Below, in pieces: positions 24,410 through 32,402 of a stretch of DNA of 36,823 nucleotides. The DNA is from Alphaproteobacteria bacterium (GTDB taxonomy: Bacteria > Pseudomonadota > Alphaproteobacteria > Rhodobacterales > Rhodobacteraceae), in contig JAUIDE010000038.1 of NCBI GenBank assembly GCA_030429105.1, positions 1 to 36,823 of the forward strand. Direction: 5' to 3'. Numbering within the stretch: position 1 is the stretch's first letter; each line of letters begins with the position of its first letter. The notes under the pieces were generated by a model. That model was given only the letters and a program-made list of their open reading frames with translations. It searched no databases and was not told where the DNA came from. A program made the position numbers and the translations under genes.

Positions 24410-26488
24410 ATGACCGATACGCCCGTAACCGTCGCCTTCGACGGCGACCTCGCCCTCGTGACCGTGGACAATCCGCCCGTCAACGCGCTCCGGCAGGCCG
24501 TGCGCGTCGGGCTGGTGGACGCGGTCAAGGCGGTGGAGGAATCGCCCGCGAAGGCCGCTGTTCTGCTCTGCGCCGGGCGGACCTTCATCGCCGGCGCCGA
24601 CATCCGCGAATTCGACATGGGGCCGCTCCTCCCGCACCTGACGGACGTGGTGGGGACCATCGAGATGTGCTCGAAGCCCTGGATCGCCGCGATCCACGGC
24701 ACGGCGCTTGGCGGCGGGCTCGAAGTGGCGCTCGGCTGCCATTACCGCGTCGCCTCTCCCTCCGCGAAGATGGGGCTGCCGGAGGTGCATCTCGGCATCC
24801 TGCCGGGCGCCGGCGGCACGCAGCGCCTGCCCCGCATCGTCGGCGCCGCCCCGGCGGTGGAGATGATCACCACTGGCGCGCCCGTCTCCGCCGCGAAAGC
24901 GAAAGCGATGGGCCTCCTCGCGGAGATCGTGGAGGGCGACCTGACCGAAGGCGCGAAGGCCTTCGCCCGCAGCGTGATGGATGCGGCCCCGCCGCGGATC
25001 GACCGCGCGCCGGCCCGCCCCGCGCCGACCGAGGCGGAATGGGGCGCGATGCGGAAGGCGGTGGAGAAGGCCGCGAAGGGCCAGATGTCCCCCGTCGGCT
25101 GTTTCGACGCGATCCGTGAGGCCTTCCGGCTCGACCTCGACAAGGGCCTCGAGGCGGAGCGCGCCGGCTTCATGATCCTCAAGAATTCCGACCAGTCGAA
25201 GGCGCTCCGCCACGCCTTCTTCGCGGAGCGGGCGGTGGCGAAGCCGAAGGCCATCGAGGGCGCGAGCCCGCGCGCCATCAACCGCGTCGCGGTGGTCGGC
25301 GGCGGGCTGATGGGCTCCGGCATCGCCACCTCGCTCCTCCAGGCGGGAATTCCCGTCACCATGATCGAGACGAGCGATGAAGCCGCCGCCGCCGGCGTCG
25401 GCCGCGTGGAGGCCAACCTCGCCTCCGCCGTGAAGCGCGGGATCATGGGGGAGGACGCGAAGGCCAAGCTGATGGGGATGCTGACCCCCGCCTCCGACTA
25501 TGCCGCCGCCGCGGGCGCCGACCTCGCCATCGAGGCGGTGTTCGAGGAGATGCCGATCAAGCAGAAGGTCTTCGCCGCGCTCGACGAGGCGATGGGCGCG
25601 GAGGCGATCCTCGCCACCAACACCTCCTATCTGAACCCGGACGAGATCGCGCGCGGCCTCCGCAACCCCGCCCGCGTGATCGGGCTCCATTTCTTCTCCC
25701 CCGCCCATGTGATGAAGCTGGTGGAGATCGTGCAGGCGAAGGAGACTTCGGCCGAGGTGCTCGCCACCGGCTTCGACCTCGCGAAGAAGATGCGGAAGGT
25801 CGGCGTTCTCTCCGGCGTCTGCGACGGGTTCATCGGCAACCGGATGCTCTCCGCCTATCGCCGGGTCTGCGACTACATGATGGAGGACATGCGCGCCATC
25901 GAGCCGATCGACGCCGCGATGCGCGCCTTCGGCCTGCCGATGGGGCCGTTCCAGCTCATGGACCTCGCCGGGCTCCAGATCGGCTGGGCGACGCGCAAGC
26001 GCCTCGCGCCGACGCGGGACCCGAAGGTGCGCTATGTGACCGTGGCGGACGCGATCTGCGAGGCGGGGCGGTTCGGGCAGAAGACGGGCGCGGGCTGGTA
26101 TCGCTACGAGGACGGGCGCACGCCGCTTTCCGACCCCTGGGTGCTCGACGTGATCGAAAAGGCGGCGGAGGCCGCGGGCCGCAAGAAGCGGAGCTTCACG
26201 GCGGACGAGATCCAGCGCCGCGCCATGGCGGCGATGATCAACGAGGGCGCGAAGATCCTCGACGAGGGGATCGCCGCCCGCCCGCTCGACATCGATATGG
26301 TGAAGCTCTTCGGCTACGGCTTCCCGCGCTGGCGGGGCGGGCCGATGATGCATGCCGATCTCGTAGGCTGCGACCAGGTGCTGGCGGACATGGAGGCGGT
26401 CGCGGCGGACGATCCGGGCTCCTGGGTCGTCTCCCCGCTCCTCCGCAAGGTCGCGAAGGATGGCGGCTTCGGCAAGCTGAACGGGTAG
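24410..26488 (+). CDS. Bifunctional enoyl-CoA hydratase / 3-hydroxyacyl-CoA dehydrogenase (FadJ/FadB-like)
   Basis: A 692-residue β-oxidation enzyme with a crotonase domain (1–190) and an NAD-dependent hydroxyacyl-CoA dehydrogenase (290–680). The hydratase shows 'AGADIREFDMG', 'IHGTALGGGLEVALGCHYRVA' and 'GLPEVHLGILPGAGGTQRLPR', with both catalytic glutamates (E105, E125). The dehydrogenase has 'VAVVGGGLMGSGIATSLLQAG' (about 293–313), 'IGLHFFSPAHVMKLVEIV' with catalytic H427, and 'GVCDGFIGNRML'. ATG 24410 follows AAAGGGGAG. It forms an operon with the hydrolase 10 bases downstream. No thiolase is adjacent, unlike classical fadBA or fadIJ operons, so the acyl-CoA handled may be special. Layout resembles the peroxisomal bifunctional enzyme. 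Confidence 0.94.
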   Translation: MTDTPVTVAFDGDLALVTVDNPPVNALRQAVRVGLVDAVKAVEESPAKAAVLLCAGRTFIAGADIREFDMGPLLPHLTDVVGTIEMCSKPWIAAIHGTALGGGLEVALGCHYRVASPSAKMGLPEVHLGILPGAGGTQRLPRIVGAAPAVEMITTGAPVSAAKAKAMGLLAEIVEGDLTEGAKAFARSVMDAAPPRIDRAPARPAPTEAEWGAMRKAVEKAAKGQMSPVGCFDAIREAFRLDLDKGLEAERAGFMILKNSDQSKALRHAFFAERAVAKPKAIEGASPRAINRVAVVGGGLMGSGIATSLLQAGIPVTMIETSDEAAAAGVGRVEANLASAVKRGIMGEDAKAKLMGMLTPASDYAAAAGADLAIEAVFEEMPIKQKVFAALDEAMGAEAILATNTSYLNPDEIARGLRNPARVIGLHFFSPAHVMKLVEIVQAKETSAEVLATGFDLAKKMRKVGVLSGVCDGFIGNRMLSAYRRVCDYMMEDMRAIEPIDAAMRAFGLPMGPFQLMDLAGLQIGWATRKRLAPTRDPKVRYVTVADAICEAGRFGQKTGAGWYRYEDGRTPLSDPWVLDVIEKAAEAAGRKKRSFTADEIQRRAMAAMINEGAKILDEGIAARPLDIDMVKLFGYGFPRWRGGPMMHADLVGCDQVLADMEAVAADDPGSWVVSPLLRKVAKDGGFGKLNG

Positions 26489-26498
26489 GGAGCGGCGC

Positions 26499-27242
26499 AT
26501 GACCATCGCCTTCGTTCACGGCGTCCCCGAAACCGCCGACATCTGGACGGCGCTGCGGGCCGAGATGGGGGAGGAGACGGTCACGCTCTCCAAGCCCGGC
26601 TTCGGCGCGCCGCTGCCCGCAGGCTTCAACTGCATGGCGGACGGCTATCTCGACTGGCTGATCGGGGAGGTTTCCGCCCTTCCCGGCCCGGTGGACCTGA
26701 TCGGCCATGACTGGGGCGGCATCCATGTCGTCCGCCTCGTCATGGCGCGGCCGGATCTCGTCCGCTCCTGGGTCAGCGACGTGGTGGGGGTGTTCGACCC
26801 CTCCTATCGCTGGCACGACCTCGCGCAGGCCTGGCAGACGCCGAACGCGGGGGAGCAGGCGGTCCAGATGATGGAAGCCGCGCCGGCGGAGATGAAGGCG
26901 GCGCAGCTCGCCGCCGCCCACATGCCGGCGGATGTGGCCGCGAAGGTCGCCGCGGCGATGAATGCGGAGATGGGGCGGGCGATCCTCCCCCTCTACCGCT
27001 CCGCGGCGCAGCCCTTCCTCGCGCGGATCGGCGAGCGGGCGGAGGCGGCGGCTTCGCGCCCCGGCCTCGCCATCGTCGCGACGGAGGACGCCTATACCGG
27101 CGGCGCCGAGCCGGCCCGGCGGATGGCGGCGCGGATGGGGGCCGAGGTCGCCGTGCTCGAAGGCGAGAGCCACTGGTGGATGGCGAACCAGCCGAAGCGC
27201 GGGGCGGAGATCATCAAGGCGTTCCTCGCCGGGCTCGGCTGA
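26499..27242 (+). CDS. Alpha/beta hydrolase, epoxide hydrolase/dehalogenase-like nucleophile
   Basis: A 247-residue α/β-hydrolase. The oxyanion motif 'HGVP' is at 7–10; the nucleophile elbow 'GHDWGG' (69–74) carries aspartate D71, as in epoxide hydrolases and haloalkane dehalogenases, instead of serine. A late histidine H225 ('GESHWWM') completes the triad, with an acid near 'TEDAYTGG' (D197). It may therefore hydrolyse a carbon–oxygen or carbon–halogen bond rather than an ester, but the cap-domain residues that decide this cannot be read reliably. ATG 26499 lies 10 bases after the fadJ-like stop with GGGAG upstream, so the two are co-transcribed. It converges on the iclR gene, 21 bp away. 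No signal peptide. Confidence 0.85.
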   Translation: MTIAFVHGVPETADIWTALRAEMGEETVTLSKPGFGAPLPAGFNCMADGYLDWLIGEVSALPGPVDLIGHDWGGIHVVRLVMARPDLVRSWVSDVVGVFDPSYRWHDLAQAWQTPNAGEQAVQMMEAAPAEMKAAQLAAAHMPADVAAKVAAAMNAEMGRAILPLYRSAAQPFLARIGERAEAAASRPGLAIVATEDAYTGGAEPARRMAARMGAEVAVLEGESHWWMANQPKRGAEIIKAFLAGLG

Positions 27243-27263
27243 ACCGCCGCGGTCGGCTCCGCC

Positions 27264-28064
27264 CTAGGCGCCCTTCCGCCAGCCGAGCGCGGCGGACGCC
27301 TCTTCCGCGCCCGCCTTCACCGCCGCCTCGATCTCTCCGGCGCGGGGGGCGCCAGGCTCGAAGGCTTCGGCGGGGCCGGTGACGTTGATCGCGGCGATGA
27401 CGCGGCCGCGATGGTCATGAACCGGCGCGGCGCAGGAGCCGAGCCCGCGCTCGTAATTGGAGACGGACCAGGCGACGCCGCGCGCCCTGTCCTCCCCCAG
27501 TTGCCGCTCCAGCGCCTCCAGATTCGTCGCCGTCCTGTCGCTGTAGGCGGCGAGCTCCGCGCCGGCATAGAGCGCGCGGAGCCGCTCGGGCGGCAGATGG
27601 GCGAGGAGGACGCGCCCGACCGTGGTGCCGTGGGCCGGCAGGCGCGAGCCTTCGCGGACATTGCTGACGAGGTGGGAGTCCGGCGTCTCCCGCGCGAGAT
27701 AGATGATCTCCCGCCCGTCCAGCACGCCGAGATGGGAGGAGAGCGAGAGCGAGGCCGCCAGCCGCGCCATGATCGGGCGGGAGACGCGGACGACATCCCG
27801 CGATTTCAGCGCGTCGGCGGCGAGGACGATCATGCCGGGGCCGAGCCGCCAGCCCGCATCCTCCTCGATCCGCTCGATCATCCCCTCCGCCTCCAGCGTG
27901 TGGAGGAGGCGGATCATCGTCGTGCGATTGATGCCGAGGCTCTTCGCAGTCTGGTTCACGTTGCGGCAGCGCCCGCCGCCGGCGATGTGGCGGAGAAGGG
28001 CGAAGGCGCGGTGGACGGGCGGGACGGAATAGCCGGCCTCCGCGGCGGCGCTCGGTTCATTCAT
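27264..28064 (-). CDS. IclR family transcriptional regulator
   Basis: A 266-residue regulator. Residues ~15–75 form the winged helix-turn-helix ('PPVHRAFALLRHIAGGG', 'NVNQTAKSLGINRTTMIRLLHTLEAEGMIER', 'GWRLGPGMIVLA'); the rest is the IclR effector domain ('RPIMARLAASLSLSSHLGVLDGREIIYLARE', 'PAHGTTVGRVLLAHLPPE', 'GVAWSVSNYERGLGSCAAPVHDHRGRVIAAINVTGP'). The effector is unknown. It faces the fadJ-like/hydrolase operon tail to tail, and sits inside the same repeat-bounded block, so regulation of that operon is plausible. ATG 28064 is used; ATG 28079 in the same frame adds five residues. Neither has a clear ribosome-binding site; the leader may be very short. Confidence 0.9.
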   Translation of the reverse strand: MNEPSAAAEAGYSVPPVHRAFALLRHIAGGGRCRNVNQTAKSLGINRTTMIRLLHTLEAEGMIERIEEDAGWRLGPGMIVLAADALKSRDVVRVSRPIMARLAASLSLSSHLGVLDGREIIYLARETPDSHLVSNVREGSRLPAHGTTVGRVLLAHLPPERLRALYAGAELAAYSDRTATNLEALERQLGEDRARGVAWSVSNYERGLGSCAAPVHDHRGRVIAAINVTGPAEAFEPGAPRAGEIEAAVKAGAEEASAALGWRKGA

Positions 28065-28074
28065 GGGCACGCCA

Positions 28075-28120
28075 TTCATTATTGAACAGCGAGACTACAC
28101 CGAGGCTCCGCGCACGGCAA
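28075..28120 (-). promoter_or_regulatory. Candidate iclR promoter and operator
   Basis: On the minus strand TTGCCG (28120–28115), 17 bp and TAGTCT (28097–28092) resemble −35/−10 boxes. Just downstream, at the expected transcription start, lies an AT-rich inverted repeat TTCATTATTGAA (28075–28086), in strong contrast to the GC-rich surroundings. It overlaps the possible first ATG and could be an autoregulatory site. No experimental or comparative support. Confidence 0.35.
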
Positions 28121-28169
28121 TTGCGGGACGGCGTGGGGGCCGGGCTTGGCGCGCGTTCGCCATTCCTGT

Positions 28170-28381
28170 CCCCGGCCTCAATCAGCATCTCTCCGGGGGA
28201 GAGATGCAGAGGCCGTCGCCCGGAGGCGCAAGCCGCAGGGCGAGGGGCGCCGAGCCGCCGCGTCGGTCGAAGATCTGACTGCGGCAGCCGCGGCGGGCGC
28301 GGAAACGCGGCCGCCGGGGTCTGGCGTATACGCCCGACGCGGGCGCGGGCTGATCTGACGCGGGTCAGATCAGCCGGGCGC
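28170..28381 (-). repeat. Multi-hairpin dispersed element, right inverted copy
   Basis: This occupies the middle of the ~390-bp gap between iclR and the peptidase gene. Read on the minus strand it repeats the 24116–24312 series: 12-bp stem GGCTGATCTGAC/GTCAGATCAGCC (28348–28375), a variable middle with the palindrome GGCGTATACGCC (28323–28334), the CGCCC/GGGCG internal-loop hairpin (28217–28242), and the 10-bp stem GCATCTCTCC/GGAGAGATGC (28185–28207). Stem differences from the left copy are paired. The rest of the gap (28382–28455) shows nothing recognisable. Confidence 0.88.
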
Positions 28382-28455
28382 TTGTTGCTACGGACCGCAA
28401 TCTGAAAGCAGCATGTCGAGAGTAACGAGCAAGATGCGCTTCCCTCCGCCCGCTC

Positions 28456-30276
28456 TCACCCCTCCATCGCCTCCAGCTCGTCGATCATGCCGGAGATGAC
28501 GCCGAGGCCCATCTTCCAGAAATCCGGGTCCGTCGCGTCGAGCCCGAAGGGCGCCAGCAGCTCCCGGTGATGCTTCGCGCCGCCCGCCGCCAGCATGTCG
28601 AAATACTTCTGCTGGAAGCCTTCCGGCTCCGCCTCGTAGCGGGCGTAGAGGGCGTTCACCAGACCGTCCCCGAAGGCGTAGGCGTAGACGTAGAAGGGCG
28701 AATGGATGAAATGCGGGATGTAGGTCCAGTAGGTCTCGTAGCCCTCCGCGAAGTCGAAGACGGGCCCGAGGCTCTCCCGCTGCACGCCCATCCAGATCTC
28801 GCCCAGCTGCTCCTTCGTCAGCTCGCCCTCGCGCCGCGCGGCGTGGACCCGGCTCTCGAATTCGTAGAAGGCGATCTGGCGGACGACGGTGTTGATCATG
28901 TCCTCCACCTTGGACGCGAGCATGGCCTTCCGCTTCTCCGGCGCGGCGGCGGCGAGGAGGCGCTTGAAGGTCAGCATCTCTCCAAACACCGAGGCCGTCT
29001 CCGCCAGGGTCAGCGGCGTGCGTGAGAGAAGCTCGCCCTGCCCCGCCGCCAGCAGCTGGTGCACGCCGTGGCCGAGCTCGTGCGCCAGCGTCATCACGTC
29101 CCGCGTCTTGCCGAGATAGTTCAGCATCACATAGGGATGCGCCTCCGTCACCGTCGGATGGGCGAAGGCGCCGGGGGCCTTGCCGGGCTTCACGGCGGCG
29201 TCGATCCAGCCCTTCTCGAAGAAGGGCTGGGCGAGTTCGGCCATCTTCGGGTCGAAGCCGGCATAGGCTTCGAGCACGGTCTCCTTCGCCTCGTCCCACG
29301 GGATCTTCCGGTCGTCGGCGGTGGGGAGGGGCGCGTTCCGGTCCCAGAATTCGAGCTTCTCTAGCCCGAGCCATTTCGCCTTCAGCGCGTAATAGCGGTG
29401 GCTGATCGCGGGATAGGCGGCGACGACGGCGTCGCGCAAAGCCTGCACCACTTCGGGCTCGACATGGTTGGAGAGGTGGCGGGCGTGCTGCGGCGTCGGC
29501 AGCTTGCGCCACTTGTCCTCGATCTCCTTTTCCTTCGCGAGCGTGTTGGTGATGCGGGCGAAGAGCGGGAGATTGGCCTTGAACACCTTCGTCAGCGCCT
29601 TCGCCCCCGCCGCGCGCCGCGCCCGGTCAGCGTCGGAGAGGAGGTTGAGCGTCGCCTCCAGGTTCAGGGTTTCGCCGTCCACGTCGAATTCGAGGGCGGC
29701 CATCGTCTCGTCGAACAGCTTGTTCCAGGCGGAGGCGCCAACGACGGACATGTCGTGCTGGTAGGTCTCCAGTTCGTCCGAAAGCTGGTGGGGGCGGAAG
29801 GCGCGGAGGCGTTCGAACCAGGGGCGGTAGCGGGCGAGGGCCGGGCTTTCGGCGAATTTCGCCTCCAGCGCCGCATCCTCGATCCGGTTCAGCTCCAGCG
29901 TGAAGAAGACGAGCGGGTTGAAGAGCGCGGTGATCTCCGCCTCCCGGTCCGCATAGAACTTGCCGCGCGCGCCGTCCGCCGTGTTCTGGCTGTAGAGGAG
30001 CCCGGCATAAGACATGATGCGCCCGCTCTTGCCCTGGATCGCCTCGTAGCGGGCGAGGAGCGCGGCGAGCGCGTCGCCGCCCATCGCCGCCATCCTGCCC
30101 TGCGCGTCGGCGGCGAAAGCCGGGATTTCAGCGGCGAGCCAGGCGAGATCGGCCTTCAGCTCCGCGCTCTCCATGCCAGGATAGAGATCGTCGAGCCGCC
30201 ATTCCGGCAGGTCGCCGAAGGGCGCGCCGCCGGAGGGGGAGGCGGCGTCGCGGAGCGGGAGGGGAAGCGCGGTCAT
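28456..30276 (-). CDS. pepF: M3 family oligoendopeptidase F
   Basis: A 606-residue zinc metallopeptidase that cuts short peptides in the cytoplasm. The thermolysin-like zinc motif is 'HELGHG' (H399, E400, H403), with the third ligand E426 in 'LAETASVFGEML'. Other PepF segments are 'WRLDDLYPGMESAEL', 'QHARHLSNHVEPEVVQAL', 'PYVMLNYLGKTRDVMTLAHE' and 'HFIHSPFYVYAYAFGDGLV', the tyrosine-rich substrate region. Length is typical for the bacterial oligoendopeptidase F group. ATG 30276 has AAGGA upstream. No signal peptide. It stands next to the small exported protein on the same strand, with 71 bp between, and is probably the second gene of that unit. Confidence 0.94.
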   Translation of the reverse strand: MTALPLPLRDAASPSGGAPFGDLPEWRLDDLYPGMESAELKADLAWLAAEIPAFAADAQGRMAAMGGDALAALLARYEAIQGKSGRIMSYAGLLYSQNTADGARGKFYADREAEITALFNPLVFFTLELNRIEDAALEAKFAESPALARYRPWFERLRAFRPHQLSDELETYQHDMSVVGASAWNKLFDETMAALEFDVDGETLNLEATLNLLSDADRARRAAGAKALTKVFKANLPLFARITNTLAKEKEIEDKWRKLPTPQHARHLSNHVEPEVVQALRDAVVAAYPAISHRYYALKAKWLGLEKLEFWDRNAPLPTADDRKIPWDEAKETVLEAYAGFDPKMAELAQPFFEKGWIDAAVKPGKAPGAFAHPTVTEAHPYVMLNYLGKTRDVMTLAHELGHGVHQLLAAGQGELLSRTPLTLAETASVFGEMLTFKRLLAAAAPEKRKAMLASKVEDMINTVVRQIAFYEFESRVHAARREGELTKEQLGEIWMGVQRESLGPVFDFAEGYETYWTYIPHFIHSPFYVYAYAFGDGLVNALYARYEAEPEGFQQKYFDMLAAGGAKHHRELLAPFGLDATDPDFWKMGLGVISGMIDELEAMEG

Positions 30277-30347
30277 GGATGGTCCTTCGTCTTCATGCGG
30301 TCGGGTCTGAGGGTAGGGCGGCGCGGCCTGCGGGGAAAGGCGCCGCG

Positions 30348-30647
30348 TCAGAGCGAGACGCCGTCTTCCGGGGGCGGCTCCGGCGCCTCCTGCTTGCGGC
30401 GGATGATGATGTCCCCGTTCGGGAGGCGCTCCGGCGCCTCGTAGGCGTCGAGATCGTCGATCAGCGCGCGGAGGCGTTCCGCCATCGGGTCGAGCGTCTC
30501 GGCGAAGCGCCTGAGCATCGCCTCCGCCTGCTCGCCGAGGGCGCGAAGCTCCTCCTCGCCCGGCAGGATCGGCTCCCCCGCCTCGTCGGCGGCGGCGGGC
30601 GCGGCCAGGAGAAGAAGAGAGAGGGCGGCGGCGCAGAACGGTCTCAT
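30348..30647 (-). CDS. Small exported protein of a Rhodobacterales family, unknown function
   Basis: A 99-residue protein. 'MRPFCAAALSLLLLAAPAAADEAGEP' is a clear Sec signal peptide with an Ala-x-Ala cleavage site near residue 20. The mature part is acidic and probably helical ('EEELRALGEQAEAMLRRFAETLDPMAERLRALIDDLDAYEAPERLPNGDIIIRR'), ending in a proline-rich tail. I recognise the 'YEAPE…LPNGDIIIRRK' ending from small Rhodobacterales proteins that databases sometimes mislabel as AAA+ ATPases; no nucleotide-binding motif is present. The start at 30647 is set by the signal peptide. Likely periplasmic. It lies between ompA-like and pepF genes on the same strand, after a terminator. Confidence 0.8.
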   Translation of the reverse strand: MRPFCAAALSLLLLAAPAAADEAGEPILPGEEELRALGEQAEAMLRRFAETLDPMAERLRALIDDLDAYEAPERLPNGDIIIRRKQEAPEPPPEDGVSL

Positions 30648-30694
30648 TCCGGGGATATAGGCGCCGAGACCCTGCGACGCATCATGCGCCAATG

Positions 30695-30724
30695 AAAAGC
30701 CGCCCCGCACGAATGCGGGGCGGC
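30695..30724 (-). terminator. Intrinsic terminator after the OmpA-family gene
   Basis: A perfect 10-bp stem GCCGCCCCGC/GCGGGGCGGC with a 6-nt loop (30699–30724) is followed on the minus strand by TTTT (30698–30695). It lies 41 bp past the stop of the OmpA-family gene in its direction of transcription and separates it from the small exported protein gene. Confidence 0.88.
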
Positions 30725-30765
30725 TCTTGTTCCTTGGGGGCGGGCGCCCTGAGGCGCCGGCCGTA

Positions 30766-31587
30766 TCAGTTGCCGATCGTGATCTCGACGCGGCGGTTGC
30801 GCGGCTCGCGCACGCCGTCGCCCGTCGGGACGGCCGGCTCGGACTCGCCGCGCGCGGCGCGGGTGACGCCGCCCATCGGGACGCCGGCGGATGCCAGCGC
30901 GTCAGCGACCGTGTTCACGCGGCGCTGGGAGAGGCCGACGTTGTAGGCCGCGGAGCCCGAAGTGTCGGCATGGCCGACGAGCGAGACGATCGGGTTCGCG
31001 ACGCCGGAGAGCGCAGCGACCACGTCGGAGACGACGCCGCGCGCCGCATCCGTGAGGTTCGACCGGTCGAAGCCGAAGTAGACGATGAAGTTCGCCGGGC
31101 CGGAGCCGAGGCAGGCCGCATAGGCCGCGTCGAACATCGCCTTGACCTCATCGGCGTCGAGGCAGCCGGTGGGCTGATACTGCGCCTCGAGCCACTGATC
31201 CCAGAGCTTCTGCGCCTCGGCGCAAGCGGCCGGGCGGACAGAGGCGTTCGCCGCGATGCCCGCGCCGACTTCGGAATACATCGCCGCGGCTTCGCCGCCG
31301 ATGCCGAGATCGGCCGGGTTCCACGGGGCGACGCCGCCGGCGGCGGCCGCGTTCGAGCGGTCCATGTAGCCGGCCGCGTCCATCCAGTTCACTTCCTTCG
31401 TGGCGTTGAACGCCGCGGCGGACTGATACTGCTTCGCCAGTTCGGCGTTGAAGTCGCCGCCCGGCATGTCCATCGCCAGGAAGTCGGCGGCGCCGAAGGT
31501 CCCGCCAAGATTCGCGCCGGGAATGTTCGTGCACCCGGCGGCGACCAGCGCGGCGCCTGCCAGTGCGATTCGGGAAGTCATCTTCAT
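30766..31587 (-). CDS. OmpA family outer-membrane lipoprotein
   Basis: A 273-residue protein. The N-terminus 'MKMTSRIALAGAALVAAGCTN' is a lipoprotein signal with a cysteine at the cleavage point (Ala at −3 is slightly atypical). A middle region rich in Ala and Gly follows, with four further cysteines that could form disulphides. The C-terminal ~105 residues are an OmpA peptidoglycan-binding domain: 'IVYFGFDRSNLTDAAR', 'VSLVGHADTSGSAAYNVGLSQRRVNTVADAL' with the meso-DAP-binding aspartate, and 'RNRRVEITI' with the arginine. It would tether the outer membrane to the wall. ATG 31587 or 31581 may start; GGAG and GAGG suit them respectively. The 242-bp upstream gap must hold the promoter; I see no clear boxes. 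Confidence 0.92.
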   Translation of the reverse strand: MKMTSRIALAGAALVAAGCTNIPGANLGGTFGAADFLAMDMPGGDFNAELAKQYQSAAAFNATKEVNWMDAAGYMDRSNAAAAGGVAPWNPADLGIGGEAAAMYSEVGAGIAANASVRPAACAEAQKLWDQWLEAQYQPTGCLDADEVKAMFDAAYAACLGSGPANFIVYFGFDRSNLTDAARGVVSDVVAALSGVANPIVSLVGHADTSGSAAYNVGLSQRRVNTVADALASAGVPMGGVTRAARGESEPAVPTGDGVREPRNRRVEITIGN

Positions 31588-31829
31588 CCCTCTCTCCGTC
31601 TCTTTACGGGCCGCACTGCTCGGCGCGCCCAAAACTACGACCCTCGTTCAAGCCGTTTTCCGGCTTCCGTGTGTTTTGGCACGTCAGGCGCGCAAAAACA
31701 ACACGGCAAGCGACTTAAGGCCCTTGTCTGCGTCAACCCGGCAACTCCGTCACCATTCCGCCACAGGGTTGGACGCTCGCCCCCTGATGGGCGGCGATTG
31801 CGACGAAAAGAGGGCGACGGCGCGGGCTT

Positions 31830-32285
31830 TCAGGGGGATTCCGCGCCTTCCGGCGGGGCCAGCGCCGCAAGCGCGGCGCGGAGCGATTCGGGAATCGGAG
31901 TCGGCCGCCGGGTCTCCGCCGCCACATAGACATGGACGTAGCGGCAGAGCGCGGCGGGCGTCGGCTCGCCCTCCCGGAAGAGGCCGAGGCCGTAGGTGAC
32001 GCTCGACGTTCCGACCTTGAGCGCGGAGAGGCCGATCTCCAGGATGTCGGGGAAGCCGACGCCGGAAAGGAAGCGGCATCGCGTCTCCGCCACGAGGCCG
32101 ACGACGGGGCCGGAGGGGATGTCCAGCGCGCCGGAGCCGATCAGCCAGCGGTTCACCGCCGTGTCGAAATACTCGTAATAGACCACGTTGTTCATGTGGC
32201 CGTAGACGTCATTGTCGTTCCAGCGCGTCGGGATGCGCTGGAAGGCCGGAAAGGCCGCGCGTTCCGGCTTCGGATAATGGTCCAT
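31830..32285 (-). CDS. Acyl-CoA thioesterase, 4-hydroxybenzoyl-CoA thioesterase (hot-dog) family
   Basis: A 151-residue single hot-dog-fold protein. 'TRWNDNDVYGHMNNVVYYEYFDTAVNRWL' (about 20–48) is the catalytic signature of the 4HBT/YbgC group, with the key aspartate followed by 'xYGHMNN'. 'CRFLSGVGFPDILEIGLSALKVGTSSVTYGLGLF' is the β-sheet core. It would hydrolyse an acyl-CoA thioester in the cytoplasm; chain or ring preference is not decidable. ATG 32285 has a G-rich ribosome-binding site. It is divergent from the sulphur transporter gene (about 117 bp between) and upstream of the OmpA-family gene on the same strand, separated by 242 bp. No domain is missing. Confidence 0.91.
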   Translation of the reverse strand: MDHYPKPERAAFPAFQRIPTRWNDNDVYGHMNNVVYYEYFDTAVNRWLIGSGALDIPSGPVVGLVAETRCRFLSGVGFPDILEIGLSALKVGTSSVTYGLGLFREGEPTPAALCRYVHVYVAAETRRPTPIPESLRAALAALAPPEGAESP

Positions 32286-32402
32286 GCGGATGCCCCCCTT
32301 GCGGCGGAGGATTCCAGAGCCCGGCCCGCCGCGCAACCGCGCCTGACATGGATCAAGGCGGCGCGCCCCGCCCCGCGCGAGGAAGGGCGCGGAGGGCGCG
32401 CG

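Noticed and set aside
28082-28405. Small plus-strand proteins within the right multi-hairpin element
   Set aside because: The frames are not kept in the left copy, and paired base changes fit structure rather than coding.
29398-30444. Plus-strand open frame opposite pepF
   Set aside because: Antisense shadow of a full-length M3 peptidase with an intact zinc site; no motif of its own.
31932-32402. Upstream extension of the sulphur transporter
   Set aside because: It overlaps the thioesterase gene on the opposite strand, which has its catalytic signature; the transporter family begins near 32403.
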